A stretch of DNA of 64,000 nucleotides, from contig CM028339.1 of assembly GCA_016647705.1 (NCBI GenBank), positions 24,963,803-25,027,802 of the forward strand. The letters are read 5' to 3'. The position numbers and the translations under genes are program-made. Shown one piece after another: positions 44,473 through 56,073 of the stretch. Numbering within the stretch: the first letter of the stretch is position 1; every line of letters begins with the position of its first letter. Under the pieces are notes generated by a model. The model worked only from the letters and a program-made list of their open reading frames with translations, ran no database searches and was not told the DNA's origin. The DNA is from Eucommia ulmoides (taxonomy: Eukaryota; Streptophyta; Magnoliopsida; Garryales; Eucommiaceae).

Positions 44473-45070
44473 GTAATCAAACCAATTCATTATATATATA
44501 TATATATATGCTGAGATAGATGAAAAATTACAAGGTGATATATATTATTTTTAGTGAGAATAAAATATCTCAGTTTGAAATATTTCGATTCGGATTTCAG
44601 CTCAAATTTCAAGTAGAATTTTTCCCTTTTTTAATATTTGTATTTAATATTTTCTTGAATTGTGTGGTTTATACTATTACTATTATTTTTCATGAAATAT
44701 TTATGAATATGTGTTATGTGAAAATAATGTGAGATATACGTTTATGTGTTTATTTAGGATTTAATTTAAGACACGTATTAAAGAGGTTAAAATTCTACTG
44801 TGCGTTGGCTCACAATCCCACAATTTTGATTGCAGGGTCGGTGAGAATGAAACTGAGCCAGGAATTTCATTTGAATTTTTATTTAATTTGTAATAATTGT
44901 ATTTATTATTTACCGCTATAAAATCGACTTGGTAAATTGATAATTAAAATTATCGATGTCACATAGTAAAATTTCTCCGATTTATGTAATGAATATTGGT
45001 CATTCAGTTTTAGTGTTAATTCTCCAAGAGGAGAAACCGCGTGGCGGCCCTAGGAAATCGGGCCATTACA
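43939..45070 (+). repeat. right LTR of the outer element
   Basis: 1132 bp. It contains a long TAA microsatellite (about 44373-44472, some 33 units) and (TA)n at 44491-44509. Confidence 0.82.
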
Positions 45071-45410
45071 ATAATGATATCATTGTTAAGAGAGTAAACC
45101 TAATGGACAACGTAGAGGGTCCACTCACAAGGCTCTAACTTTATCGCAGTTAGATTTTCATTTCCAATAGATGTCTATTAGATACTATATCGATTGGCTA
45201 TAGTACTAGGAGGAGATTGTTAGAGATACTTCCTATAGTTAATCTAATTTATTCTTTTTTTGTGTGTTTATTTCTATAAAATGACAATCTCAAGTATTTT
45301 CTAATAAATATCGTTTAGTGCATTTTACTTAGTTGTATTATATTCCTGTTACGAACCATGGATATTCAGTTAAAATATTTTACCTTTTAATAGTGTGATT
45401 AAAAGGAGTA
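45071..45410. other. spacer with LTR-like debris
   Basis: 'actaggaggagattgttagagatac' at 45208-45232 looks like a purine tract followed by a copia LTR start, but no partner was found. No gene. Confidence 0.4.
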
Positions 45411-45889
45411 AGGTCAAAGAAGTTTTAGTAGTTGGAAATATGGGCTAACATTAATTGAATTAATTGTTTTATAAAACTGGTTAATAGATATTCTATTGTA
45501 TAAGCAATCCAGCTAAATAGTAATCACATTTTGATTTGGGCTATGGCATTTTTTGTGTAGAAACTCAGTTAAATAGCATGTGTAAATTTTGGGTCTCACA
45601 TAAGCCCGTTATGGGAGGATCCAATAAGAAACTAATATTATAAATACTAGGTCTCACCTCTAGTCTTGATTTAGGGTTTTATTCTCGTTGAGAGCCACCA
45701 TAACTGTCAATCTAGATCATAGAGAAGAAAATCTAGTATGTAATCCGCTACAACGATCAATCATCTGCAATGGCTCAAATAGGTACGCTTTTAGTAACCA
45801 TTTTTTAAATTGTTGTGTCATTTTAATCATGTATGATTAATATTTTTAATTAATTTTTATAATATTGTGATTATAAGAATAAATTAACA
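45411..45889 (+). repeat. 5' LTR of the copia element
   Basis: It aligns with 52280-52753, ends TTAACA, and has a TATA-like 'attataaatac' at 45639-45649. The first about 20 bases are poorly matched to the 3' copy. Confidence 0.75.
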
Positions 45890-45891
45890 TG

Positions 45892-45904
45892 TGGTATCAA
45901 AGCC
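45892..45904 (+). promoter_or_regulatory. primer binding site of the copia element
   Basis: TGGTATCAAAGCC, two bases after the 5' LTR; complementary to the 3' end of initiator tRNA-Met apart from one base. Confidence 0.8.
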
Positions 45905-47520
45905 AATATACATAATTTATGATCTACAATTAGAAATTGAAAATAAATTTTTTATTTTTATTTATTTTCGGAGTCAAATCTTTAATCCATGATTTTTATT
46001 TCGATTGATTGTAAAATTTTAGGGCATTTGTTCCTCTTGATTCAAGTTTCAAATCGATATATTATATGGGTAATTTGATTGTGTAATCTGAGAGTAATTC
46101 AACACCGAAATTTAAGTCATGAACCCTATAAAATAAGATTTTACCTTTCAAATTGAGGAAGATTGAGAAGTATTTGGTCCAATTAAATGTTATAGAAAGT
46201 TTTCAAATTTGTTTAGGTAAAAAATCATGTAAAATTCAGTAGAAATAAGTGTTAAATTCGAGTTTTTGATCTTAGTCATGGAGATATAAAAACCAAACTT
46301 TGTTCTTCAATTTTGGAGATGATTCACTTGTTTTTTCTATAATTAATTGTCATAAACATGTTAGAAATTAGATAAACAACATAAACCCATAAGAAAATTG
46401 CAAGAAAAACGGTGTAATTTGCGTTTGAATTTTGCAAGTCACAACCGGGTAGCATAACCCTGTTTGAAACCTAGATAGAGGTTGAAGATGACCTCCAGCT
46501 AGGCCTTGCAAGCCCTACGAGTGGGGCCTAGCACGTGGGGTGCGTGAGAGTCCATCTGGGATCCATTTTGGGTCCTTTTTTTTTGTGCACTTGTTTTTCT
46601 GTCCTCTATTTTTCTAGATAATTTATTTATATTTAGAGGATGAAAAATAATTTTTAGTTAATTATTACTTATTTATATGATTTAATTAGTTTAAACTTAT
46701 TTTTTGATATGTTTTTCTGTTGAAAATTTACCAGAAATTATGTTAGTTTATATGAAATAGGAATGCAGTACTCACTCTCTCTAGATTAATTTTTTTTAAT
46801 CTGTACTCTCCTCTTTAGTTTTAAGTGACATAAACTAATAATAATTAGTTTAAAAGTGTAGTAAAAATTGTTTTTCAAATTCTTGCAAATATAATTTATC
46901 GTTGATCACTCAAAGTACATTTTGTGACGTACTTCATCTCGTTTAATCATATGCTTATATGTCGCTAATATACATTATTGTTGTTGGGAAATATTATTTA
47001 ATTTTTCCAATTTGGAACGTTTGTTTGTGACTTGTTGATATTATTTTACCCAAGTAATTTAACTATCAAGATTTGCAAGATTTTGAGTTCTTATTTTGTT
47101 GATGGGAAAAATTATAGATTAATTTGTACATTCACCTGCCCAAAAGGGGTTATTATGAAAATTAATTTAATTGCATGAGGATGTTGTATGAGATAAATAA
47201 TTTAATAAATTCGTTTGCCTAAAGAGAATGAATTTTAAATGATTGTTTATTTCATTATCTTTTGAAGAAAATATGTGGATTTGAAAGTCAATCTACCCAA
47301 AAGAGATGGATTTTTTAAATCTATAATTTTTTCTTATTTTGTTGATCTTTAGGCTTAGAGAACATTTGTTTATTATAGACTCTGCCTAATTGTTTATTAT
47401 AGACTCTGCCCAAATGAGAGTTTATGATAACGTAATTTATTCTTATATTGTGTTGCTTAAGCTTATTTGAGCATTTTGCCTATTACCCATAATTGATCTA
47501 GTTGTATTTTTTTTTTCTTC
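45905..47520 (+). other. copia 5' untranslated region with short spaced repeats
   Basis: About 1.6 kb without frames. At 47136, 47212, 47292, 47382 and 47404 the words 'tgcccaaaagg', 'tgcctaaagag', 'acccaaaagag', 'tgcctaa' and 'tgcccaaatgag' recur at 70-90 bp spacing, as in leaders of several plant copia families. Confidence 0.5.
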
Positions 47521-48360
47521 ATGAAAATAGTTTATTTTGTTGTAAACAACATTAACGTCAAAATTGAAATTCTAAATATATCAAACTATAAAAGATGGAG
47601 ATCAGACATAGAGTTCGCTTTAGGAATAATGGACTTGGACATGGCTCAATGTGAAGCTGAACCTCTTCAACCTACTGACGAGAGCACTAAAGTTGAGAGA
47701 GCTCATTATGTGAAATGGGACAAACCAAACCGTTTGAGTCTCATTTCAATCAAGAGGTCCATTGCTGAGCATCTCCTTGGAGGAATACTTGAGAACAATA
47801 ATGATAAGGAATTTTTCATTGTTGTGGGAAACATATACTAAACATCTGATAACGCCGAAGCTGGGTATTTTATAGTTGGATTGATGAATATGACGTACGA
47901 TAATACAAAATACATTCGTGAATTTATCCTAAGAATGGTGCATCTTCAAACTAAATTGAAGGCACAAGACATTCACACTCCCGATAAGTTCATTGTTCAT
48001 CAAGCTCTTAACACTCTGCCATCTTCTTTTAACCAAATCAAGACTGCCTACAACACCCAGAATTAGACTTGGAGTGTGAACAATCTGATCACTAAGTGTA
48101 TGGCTAAGGAAGAAAAGTTAAAAAAAGAAAAAAAAAAATGAATCTCCTCATTTTGTTGCTCCTAGAAAGCTGAATAATGAAAAGAGAGATGAAAGGACTA
48201 GAAAGCCCAACTTTCACAATCACAAGAAAAGTAATAACTTCAAGAAGAGTAGGAGTGAGAAGCAGAAAAATAGAGGTGCTAAGAACACAATCCTTAAGTG
48301 CTATCACTACAACAAAAAAAGTCATAAGAGGGTTGATTGCTTTAAGTTTAAGAATTAGCT
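47521..48360 (+). pseudogene. copia gag
   Basis: The frames read NISNYKRWRSDIEFALGIMD, KWDKPNRLSLISIKRSIAEH, MTYDNTKYIREFILRMVHLQ and FIVHQALNTLPSSFNQIKTA, followed by a Lys-rich tract. These match gag of a plant copia family, with stops at 47839, 48064 and in the Lys run. The terminal zinc knuckle reads CYHYNKKSHKRVDC: the first and last Cys and the His are present but the second Cys is Tyr. Gag packages the element RNA. Confidence 0.85.
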
Positions 48361-48399
48361 AGAGAAGAAGAAGAAGAAGAAGGAACAAGGTATATTATC

Positions 48400-48900
48400 T
48401 GACTATGTCTGTTTTGAATCCAATTTAGTTGATGCTCCTTTAGATTCATGGTGGCTGGACAGTGGTGCTACTATTTATGTTGCAATTTCTTTACAGGGGA
48501 TAAGAAATCTGAGGAAGTCAAGTGAGAAAAAGTCAATACTTAAAGTTGACAGTGACATCTGGATTAGTGTTGAGCATATTGGAACTACTGTTTTAGAATT
48601 AAATTCTGGTTTTCAGCTTGTTTTGAACAATGTTTTCTATGTACCTTTGTTTAGAAGGAATTTGATTTCCCTTTCAGTACTTGACAAAGCTGGATATTGT
48701 TTCACTTTTGAAAATAAAATAATTGAGATGATTTATGTCTCTAAAGTGAATGAAAATTGTGTTTTATCTGATGGGCTTTATAGATTGTCGTTGTTATTAG
48801 CTTGTCCTTACAATGTTCAAAATATTGCTACTAAAAGATCTTTAACTAAGGAAAGATCTTCGTTATTATGGCATAAGCGTTTTGGGGCACTTTTCTAAGA
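48400..48900 (+). pseudogene. copia protease and pre-integrase region
   Basis: SWWLDSGATIYVAISLQGIR carries the aspartic protease active site DSG. It is followed by FYVPLFRRNLISLSVLDKAG and the pre-integrase segment SSLLWHKRFG (normally LWH.RLGH). The frame then stops at 48896-48898. Confidence 0.85.
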
Positions 48901-49740
48901 AATAAGTAGAACACTTAATTGGTTCTGAGATTCTTCTTTCTCTTGATTCTGATGACTTGGGAGTTTGTGTTGATTGTTGTGGGGGGAGGGGGGGAATTAA
49001 CAAAGACCAAGAAAAAAGATGTCACTCGTAATTAGAATTTGTTGGAGATTGTTCATACAAATATCAGTGGGCTTTACTCGACTACCTTGTGTGACAACAA
49101 GTACTTCATTAAATTCATTGATGATTTCTCCCGATATGGCTATGTTTATTTTATCCAAGAAAAGGCAGATGCTCTTGAAATGTTTAAAGTCCTTTGAAAT
49201 GAAATTGAGAAACAGTTGGGGAAAGTCATCAAGATTGTAAGATTTAATCGAGGTGGTGAGTATTATGGGAATCATGGTGATGACGGACAACAAAAGGGAT
49301 CTTTTGCAAGGAACTTAAACAGGATAATGGTATTATTACTCAGTATACTATGCCTGGAAGTCCTTAACAGAATGGCGTGGAAGAAAGACGCAACCGCACT
49401 CTTATGGAAATTAAGAGAATCAAGATGAGCAGATCAAATTTGTCAGAATACTTGTGGGGTAAAGCCATCAAAACAACAACCTACATTCTAAACCATATTC
49501 TTAGCAAGTTAGTATTGTGGACAAATAGATAACCCAATTTGAATCATTTCAGAGTATGGGGGTGTACAGTTGAGGTGAAGATCTATGATTTTTCTATGAA
49601 GAAGTCAAATTTGAGAACTACTAGATACTACTTTATAGGGTATCCTAGTCACTCAAAAGGATACAGGTTTTATTGTATGACCCATGGCACTAAAGTTATT
49701 GAATCTCAAGTGGCAAAGTTTTTGTAGTTGGATGTTGCTG
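48901..49740 (+). pseudogene. copia integrase, two catalytic Asp replaced
   Basis: In broken frames it reads VHTNISGLYS, KYFIKFIDDFSRYGYVYF, KIVRFNRGGEYYG and NGVEERRNRTL. The first catalytic Asp (HTD..G) is Asn at 49060-49062, the second (SDRGGE) is Asn at 49246-49248, and the Glu in the NG..ERRN block is retained. The downstream segment reads VWGCTVEVKIYDFSMKKSNL and YYFIGYPSHSKGYRFYC, as in copia polyproteins. Many stops and a 'ggggggagggggggg' run (48979-48995) break the frame. Confidence 0.82.
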
Positions 49741-49958
49741 ATGTTATTCCCTCTTAGTTCGATGAAAGAGTGGAACCCATTAATGTTGTTTATTTACCTT
49801 TGCCAGCCTCAAATGTCATCTCTTATGATGAAGCCATTGATTGAGGGATTCAGTGAGAAGTAGATATTTTTATTCCCCCTACTGCTAAAGTAACACCTAT
49901 TGCAAATAAGATTATTCTGACCAATGAGCCTGCGAATGAGTCTTCTTCTAAAGTACAA

Positions 49959-51265
49959 GTGTGGAGATCGCAAGGAACTAGAAGTGTTGCCTTTTCTAAC
50001 GACTACTATGTTTACCTTAGAGAGGGAGAGTATGACATTACAGAAGAAATGGACCTGAGTACGTATCATGAAGCTCTCAATAATGATCAAGTAAATGAAT
50101 GGCTAATTGTCATGGGAGATGAAATACAGTCTATGTTAGATAATGATATTTGGGAACTTGTTGATCTTCCCAAAGGATATAAACCCATTGGATGCAAATG
50201 GGTATTGAAGACCAAGAGAGACAACAAAGGGAATGTTAAAATATTCAAGACTCGATTGGTTACTAAAGGGTATACACAGCGAGAAGGCATTGATTTCACA
50301 AAGACTTTTTCACCAGTTTCCACCAAAGATTCCTTTAGGCCAATTATAGCGTTGGTAGCTCATTTTGATTTAGAGCTTCACCAAATGGATGTCAAGACAA
50401 CTTTTCTCAATCGATATTTGAGTGAGGAAGTATACATGTCACAACCTAAAGGATTTAAGGAAAATGGAAAAGAGAACATGGTATGCAGATTGAAAAGGTG
50501 AAAAGGTCCATTGATGGTCACAAGCAAGCTTCTCGTCAGTGGTACTTGAAATTTAACAAGATTGTGACATCTTTTGGTTTTGTAGAAAACAAGTTTGATC
50601 AGTGTATCTACATGAAAATTAGTAGGAGCAAGTTCATTTACATGGTTCTTTACATCGATGACATCCTGCTTACTAGCGATATAAATCTCCTGAATGATAT
50701 CAAATGTCTTTTATCTACTAATTTTGACATGAAGGATCTCGAAGAAGCATCTTTTGTCCTGGGTCTTGGAATTCATCGTGATAGATCTTGAAACCTCCTT
50801 GGACTATCTCAGAGAGCTGATATCAATCGTGTGCTTAAAAGGTTCAATATACAGAAGTACAAAGCTGGTAATGTACCTATTGTGAAGAGAGATAAACTGA
50901 ACAATGAACAATGCCCGAAGAATGATTTGAAAAATGATGCCATGAAGATTCTTCCTTATACCAGTGCAATTAGTAGCCTGATGTATGCACAAGTATATAC
51001 AAGACCTGATATCACTTTTATTATTAATGTTCTTGGTAGATATTTGTCGAACCCTGGGCATGATCATCGGGTTACTGCAAAGAAAGTCATGAGATATCTA
51101 CAAGGAACGAATGACTTTATGCTTGTGTACAGGAGGGTTGATAATCTTGAAGAAGTTGGATATTCAGATTTTGATTTTGGTGGTTGTTCAGACGATCACA
51201 AATCTACTTCAGGATATATTTTTGTGCTAACTGGTAGAGCAATTTCATGGAAAAGTGTCAAGTAG
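49959..51265 (+). pseudogene. copia reverse transcriptase
   Basis: Frames 49959-50501, 50483-50791 and 50831-51265 give WELVDLPKGYKPIGCKWVLK, TKGYTQREGIDFTKTFSPVS and ELHQMDVKTTFLN (first catalytic Asp in MDVKT). Then comes FIYMVLYIDDILLTS, whose YIDD holds the remaining two Asp (50657-50662). Later blocks read LPYTSAISSLMYAQVYTRPD and HDHRVTAKKVMRYLQGT. The active-site residues are retained although frames are broken near 50500 and 50790. Confidence 0.88.
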
Positions 51266-51573
51266 AGCCTAATTACATTTTCGAGTATGTATGCTAAGTT
51301 TGTAGCTTGTTATGGTGCATATCCTCTCAAGTTGTTTGGCTAAGAAATCTGGTTTCAGAGCTGCAAGTTATTGATTCCATCTCTCAACCCATTGGGATTT
51401 ATTGTAACAATAATGCAGTTGTGTTCTACTCCAAGAACAATAAGATCAGTACGAGTTCCAACCATATGGAAATTAAGTACCTCACAATCAAGGACTTAGT
51501 GAAGAAAAGAGATATCGTGATTGAGCATATAAGAACAGAGTCAATGCTAGTTGATCCTCTAACCAAAGGTTAA
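51150..51573 (+). pseudogene. copia RNase H
   Basis: GYSDFDFGGCSDDHKSTSGY and VLTGRAISWKSVK (stop at 51262) are followed by VSELQVIDSISQPIGIYCNN, HMEIKYLTIKDLVKKRDI and MLVDPLTKG. The usual order of copia RNase H is kept. The first catalytic Asp is in YSDFDF; the last His/Asp block is HMEIKY and DPLTKG. The stop after 51571 is the natural polyprotein end. Confidence 0.85.
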
Positions 51574-52279
51574 AGGCCCATAGCATTCAAGGAACATTTT
51601 GTGAATATATCATTGAGTTTTTGATTCATTAGTTTAGTGTGAGCTTTTGTAATTTCCTTTATTTCGATGATTATGTCGTGTAAACATTGATCACTATTGT
51701 TATGCAATTTGCAAAATTAAGATCTTTTTATGATCATCATTATTGCGTATTATATTATTGCATGTCGTATTATTTGAAATGAATATACAATATGGTATCT
51801 TAAGACATTGTGCCTTAAGAATTAGAGTTGCATACTTTTGGTTGTCACAAGACACTATTTTGAGATTTCGTAGTAAATTGTTAGTGATATATAACTTGCT
51901 AAAGTCAAGAAATTTCATTTTGTTGAGAAATTGTAATGAGGACTGATAAGAAACAATGCATATAGATGATGATCATATGTTGGCATTGATTTCATAGTAC
52001 ACTATTGAGCTTACAATCCGTGTCGATATGGTTATAAGTATTCGTGACTATGAAGGATCTTATATTTGTTAAGATTAACATATAGACTATCATAATCTAA
52101 TATTAAGATCATATTGAACTAAATAAATTGTTTATAAAGATACTACTAATAGACTATCATTTCTTTAAAAGGTGTGGCCATACAAAATAAATTTTTTATG
52201 TTATTAACCCGAGAGTCCTATTTTCAAAATTAAATTTATAAATACTTAAAAATCAATTAATGTAACCTAAGTAGAAGAA
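51574..52279 (+). other. copia 3' untranslated region
   Basis: About 0.7 kb between the RNase H stop and the 3' LTR; it ends with 'gtagaagaa', a weak purine tract. No gene. Confidence 0.55.
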
Positions 52280-52753
52280 TGTTGAAAAGTTTTTATCAAA
52301 TATAGGGTAACATTAATTGAATTAATTGTTTTATAAAAATAGGTTAATAGATCGTCTATTACATAAGCAGTCAAATTAAATAATGATCACATTTTTATTT
52401 GAGCTATGATATTTTTTGTGTAGATGCCCAGTTGAGTAGCAAATATAAGTTTTGGGTCTCATTAAAACTCGTTATGGGAGGTCCCAATGAGAAACCAATA
52501 TTATAAATATTAGGCCCCTTCTCTAGTCTAGATTTAGGGTTTTTCTTCCCATTGAGAGCCATCATAATTGTCAATCTAGATCATAGAGAGGTAGACCTAG
52601 TGTATAATCTACTGCGACAATCAATCATATGCAATGGCTGAAACATGTACGTTTTCGGTAACCGTTCTTAAAATCGTCATGTCCTTTCAATCATGTATGA
52701 TTAAGATTTTTAATTAATTTTCGTAATATTGTGATTATGAGAATAAATCAACA
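52280..52753 (+). repeat. 3' LTR of the copia element
   Basis: It begins TGTTGAAAAG and ends AATCAACA; partner of 45411-45889. Confidence 0.8.
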
Positions 52754-54399
52754 TTAGTAACTATTATCCTAAATGTTGTTAATCGTTGAAAATTATTTAA
52801 TTGATACTTAACAATTCGGTTAGACTAGCTTATGGGGTGATTTCTCTATTGAGAACGGTGAATCTTAAAACTATTAGTGTGAGATATTGGAACAACTACA
52901 AGAAGACTAATTAAATTGTAGTAAGAGGCTGAACATGATCATCCTCGATATTCCATCATCGCAAGTTTGCTTAAAACTAAAGTGGACTATCTGAGTTGTG
53001 ATGGTTCTTGTGATCATTGTACTTGAGGTACAAAATGGCCGTATGGATTAGTCACTATACTTTGATAGTACCAAGTTTTGTATTATAGAAATAAATATTC
53101 AAAAGTATTCATTGGGTATAGTGAAACATATTTGTGAAAATTCGTGTACACAAGGAAGGATCTATCACCCTCAATAAAGAGCGATGTGTCCTATATAATT
53201 AGATTTAATATAATTCAAACTTATTCTCTGGCCAATGAATTGTTATGATCGAGATAAGATTCCAATTTTATCACAAAATGAATTACAATATTAATTAAAT
53301 ACATATGATTAAACTAGGGATTTTGACACTATCCAAATCCTATTTTTTGGGGGATCATAAAAAATGAGAGATAGACTAGCGTGATAATCATGACCAAGGG
53401 GGTTCTCTAGATGAAATCCCTATCGAGTGGATATAGTAATGGCAGGTTGATAGACTTTAACCATAATTAGTGGAAATATCATAAAGAAATAGTGTTTGTT
53501 CAATGGAAAAATGATTTTTTTAATTGTTTTAATTAAATAATTAATTTCTATTTTATAACTTATGATATGAACCTGATAGGTCACATACAATAGAGGACCT
53601 ATGTCTTAATAGTCTTTCAAAAATAATGGGTTTGAAAGTCACAACTAAAAAAAAAAAAAAGGAAAATTGAGTTTAAAGTGCATAATAGAAAATAGAGGTG
53701 TGTAGTTAACAAAACCCTAGACAATATAAATAGGTGCATATGGCTAGCCCTGTAGGGGGCCCTGGCCTCCCCTTCGTTGTCTCTCTTTCTCCTACACTAC
53801 ATCATTGATTTTTGCTATCACAATAAATCAATTCAAACCTACCCTAGTTTATTTATGTAGTAAATAAAATAGTTAGATGATCGAAAAATCATTAACTGGA
53901 AGGAGTTCTTCATGTAGATATTGTAAGAGGTGGGACACTTGTAACACTTTTCGAAGATTCGAAAAGAGAAAAAATCATGTCTCGAGAGCTACCAGGTAAG
54001 AGGCTGAGCACACGCCAGAAGGTAATTGATCTATTCTTTATAATATGATCTAATTTATTTTGTGTTACACGAATTGATTTAGAACTAGCAAAAATGGAAA
54101 TATAAAATTGATTTAAGAAATTTATTATCCACTGTAGTTACTAGTATTTTATTTTTCTTTATCTTTCAGGTGTTTGCAACTTCGAGCCCCATAAATTTTA
54201 GGGAAATTTGGTGAAAGGTCTCATCCCATAAAACCATCATTCTGCGGGGTCCTGTAATAGTGATTTTTTAACACATGAAATGGTCCTTAGAAAGTTATTT
54301 TTTAAATCTTGAGACATCTCAACAAGATTCCCTAAATTTTAAATAGCTGACGAGGGGGATAGGGTTGGCCACTTGCAATAGTTGTCCCTGTCTCTCTCC

Positions 54400-54437
<38 letters not shown>

Positions 54438-54560
54438 GCACTATTCAATGTTTCGTTTGCTATCATATTCAAACAATTCAAAATTTCTCTAACCTCCATT
54501 AAATCTAGTAGAGAAATTCTTAGAAGAATAAAGCAACACTATCAGCATTGAAATCTCCAT
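52754..54560 (+). other. LTR-like remnant, no gene
   Basis: Part of this (about 53330-54180) resembles plant copia LTR sequence: 'ggttctctagatgaaatccc', 'atagtaatggcaggttgatag', a TATA-like 'caatataaatagg' at 53724-53736, and 'aaaccctag'. No partner LTR, TSD or coding region was found. A (CT)n microsatellite lies at 54399-54434. Confidence 0.4.
54399..54434 (+). repeat. (CT)n microsatellite
   Basis: About 18 CT units, uninterrupted. Confidence 0.95.
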
Positions 54561-55205
54561 GTGGATACTGTTAGACACAAAACAATAGCATCAAATAATG
54601 TTCAGAGATTCATGATAAAGAAGACGCAACACCTATTGATCTACCGACGACGGTGTTGAATTACACTCCGAATGTAACTAATCTATCGTTAGATTGGAAT
54701 GATTGTTTGATGTTAACTCAATTGATTTGGAGATTAAGAAATAATGAAAATAAAACTAATTAAAAAATTTTCGTTACGCGCTAAGCGGACCTAGATTTTG
54801 GTTTTATTTCTTTCACTCAATAGATTCGAGTATAAAATCCATGAATTATTGGCTCGTGGCTGGACCAAACGCAATCTTTGCACCAATACTAATACCATAT
54901 GTGGTAATAATGGCCATCACTCAAAAATGCTAATTGAATATATCGTTTGGGATACTTGAACCCTCATATCCAATCAAGTTCTCCCTCATTGCATTACCTA
55001 TATGGAGTACAAGTTGTCAGAGTCTCTTTCCCTAACGTTCTTGTTAGGGTTAGGTACCAAATCACGAATTAATGGCTCGTAATTGGCCCCAATTACATAC
55101 ACCAAACCCATATAGTAATGAGACTAGATCAACTATAATATAATTTGTAATTTCCTACGCAGTCTACTGTCCTAAAATTTTAGACTGATTCCACATGATC
55201 ACAAT
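54561..55205. other. unclassified repeat-like DNA interrupted by the hAT-like element
   Basis: It reads continuously into 59281 after removal of the hAT-like element. Words such as 'aatccatgaattattggctcg' and 'caaatcacgaattaatggctc' recur (54830 and 55052). It may be an old LTR on the minus strand; not proven. Confidence 0.35.
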
Positions 55206-55507
55206 TAGAGGTCGGCCACGGGCCAAGACGAGCTAGCCTGGCCCAAAAAAGTTAAAGTCTGGCTGGGTCTAGGTCTAGGGCGAGCGGGCTTTGACTAGTC
55301 AACGGGTCTGGTCGGACCGGGCTAAACCGACTTATTATGGATTGAAGAAGCCCAAGTTAACCCAATAGGCCCACACATCTTTGGATTCATGGGCTTTGAG
55401 CCCGGGCTTGAAGCCCACATTTTGGGCGTTTTTCTAATTTTAGATTTCAAAATGGTTAAAATATTAATTTTTTTCAAATGATTGGAGGAGGGAGATTAGA
55501 ACACTAA

Positions 55508-56073
55508 GATGGCATTTGGTAACCGTTTATCTTCCCATCCCAACAGTGGGATGAGATGAGAATTTTCTTTCCTTCTTGGGAGTATAATCGCGTTTGGTAA
55601 CGATAATTTTTTTTTTTTTTTCGTTTTAAGAATAGAATCGCGTTTAATAACGATTTTATCCTAAAACCATTTTATTTATTTTTTTGAGATTTTTTTTTTT
55701 GTTTGTTTTGGCTAGACGGCTGCGGTGGTGGCGACCAGACGGTGACCGGCGGTGGGTGACGGTGGTCGGACAGCAGAAGGCGATGCTAGAGGTGATCGGC
55801 GACGGACGGCAGCAGCGGCAGATGGTGGCCAACAGCGGACGACGATCGACCGGCGGATGAACAGTGGCAGTGATTTTGGGAATGAAAGGAGAATAATGAG
55901 AAACAACATTTTTTTGTTTCTCATTTCTTAAGAAAAAAGTTGGCACAATTCTCAAATGGGAATGGAATGTGAACGAGAACAAAAATTACCAAATACTATT
56001 CCCAAACAGAAATCTCAAAAATCTAGGAATGGGATGGAAATTTCTGGGATGGAAACAGTTACCAAACGGAGCC
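55508..56073. mobile_element. PIF/Harbinger-like MITE nested in the hAT-like element
   Basis: 566 bp. The left end 'gatggcatttggtaaccgttt' and the reverse complement of the right end 'ggctccgtttggtaactgttt' are TIRs, flanked by TAA at 55505-55507 and 56074-56076, the usual 3-bp TWA TSD of this superfamily. A GC-rich block (55720-55860, 'ggtgaccggcggtgggtgacg') lies in the middle. No transposase. Confidence 0.75.

Larger units (their letters stand above)
32521..45070 (+). mobile_element. outer LTR retrotransposon with heavily nested left LTR
   Basis: The right LTR is 43939-45070 (1132 bp). The left LTR is in pieces: 32521-32770, 39307-39462 and 40101-40779. Both LTRs start TAT.ATA.C.CAAAAATTTG and end 'cggccctaggaaa.cggg..' then TTACA. 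A primer-site-like TAGTATCAAAGC follows the left LTR at 40783-40794. The pieces sum to about 1.08 kb, matching the right LTR once the nested elements are removed. Both ends begin TA rather than TG. The flanks (actat and ataat) match at only three of five positions, so the TSD is not clean. The 3.2-kb internal region has no recognisable protein domain, so the element looks non-autonomous or fully decayed. Confidence 0.78.
45411..52753 (+). mobile_element. Ty1/copia retrotransposon, decayed
   Basis: The LTRs are about 45411-45889 and 52280-52753 (roughly 475 bp), sharing 'aacattaattgaattaattg', 'gttatgggagg..ccaat' and 'atagagaggtagacctagt'-type words and both ending in AACA. A primer site TGGTATCAAAGCC lies at 45892-45904. 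The internal order gag, protease, integrase, reverse transcriptase, RNase H is that of Ty1/copia. No clean TSD was found and the 5' LTR start is poorly conserved. Stops and frameshifts throughout show that it is inactive. Confidence 0.88.
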
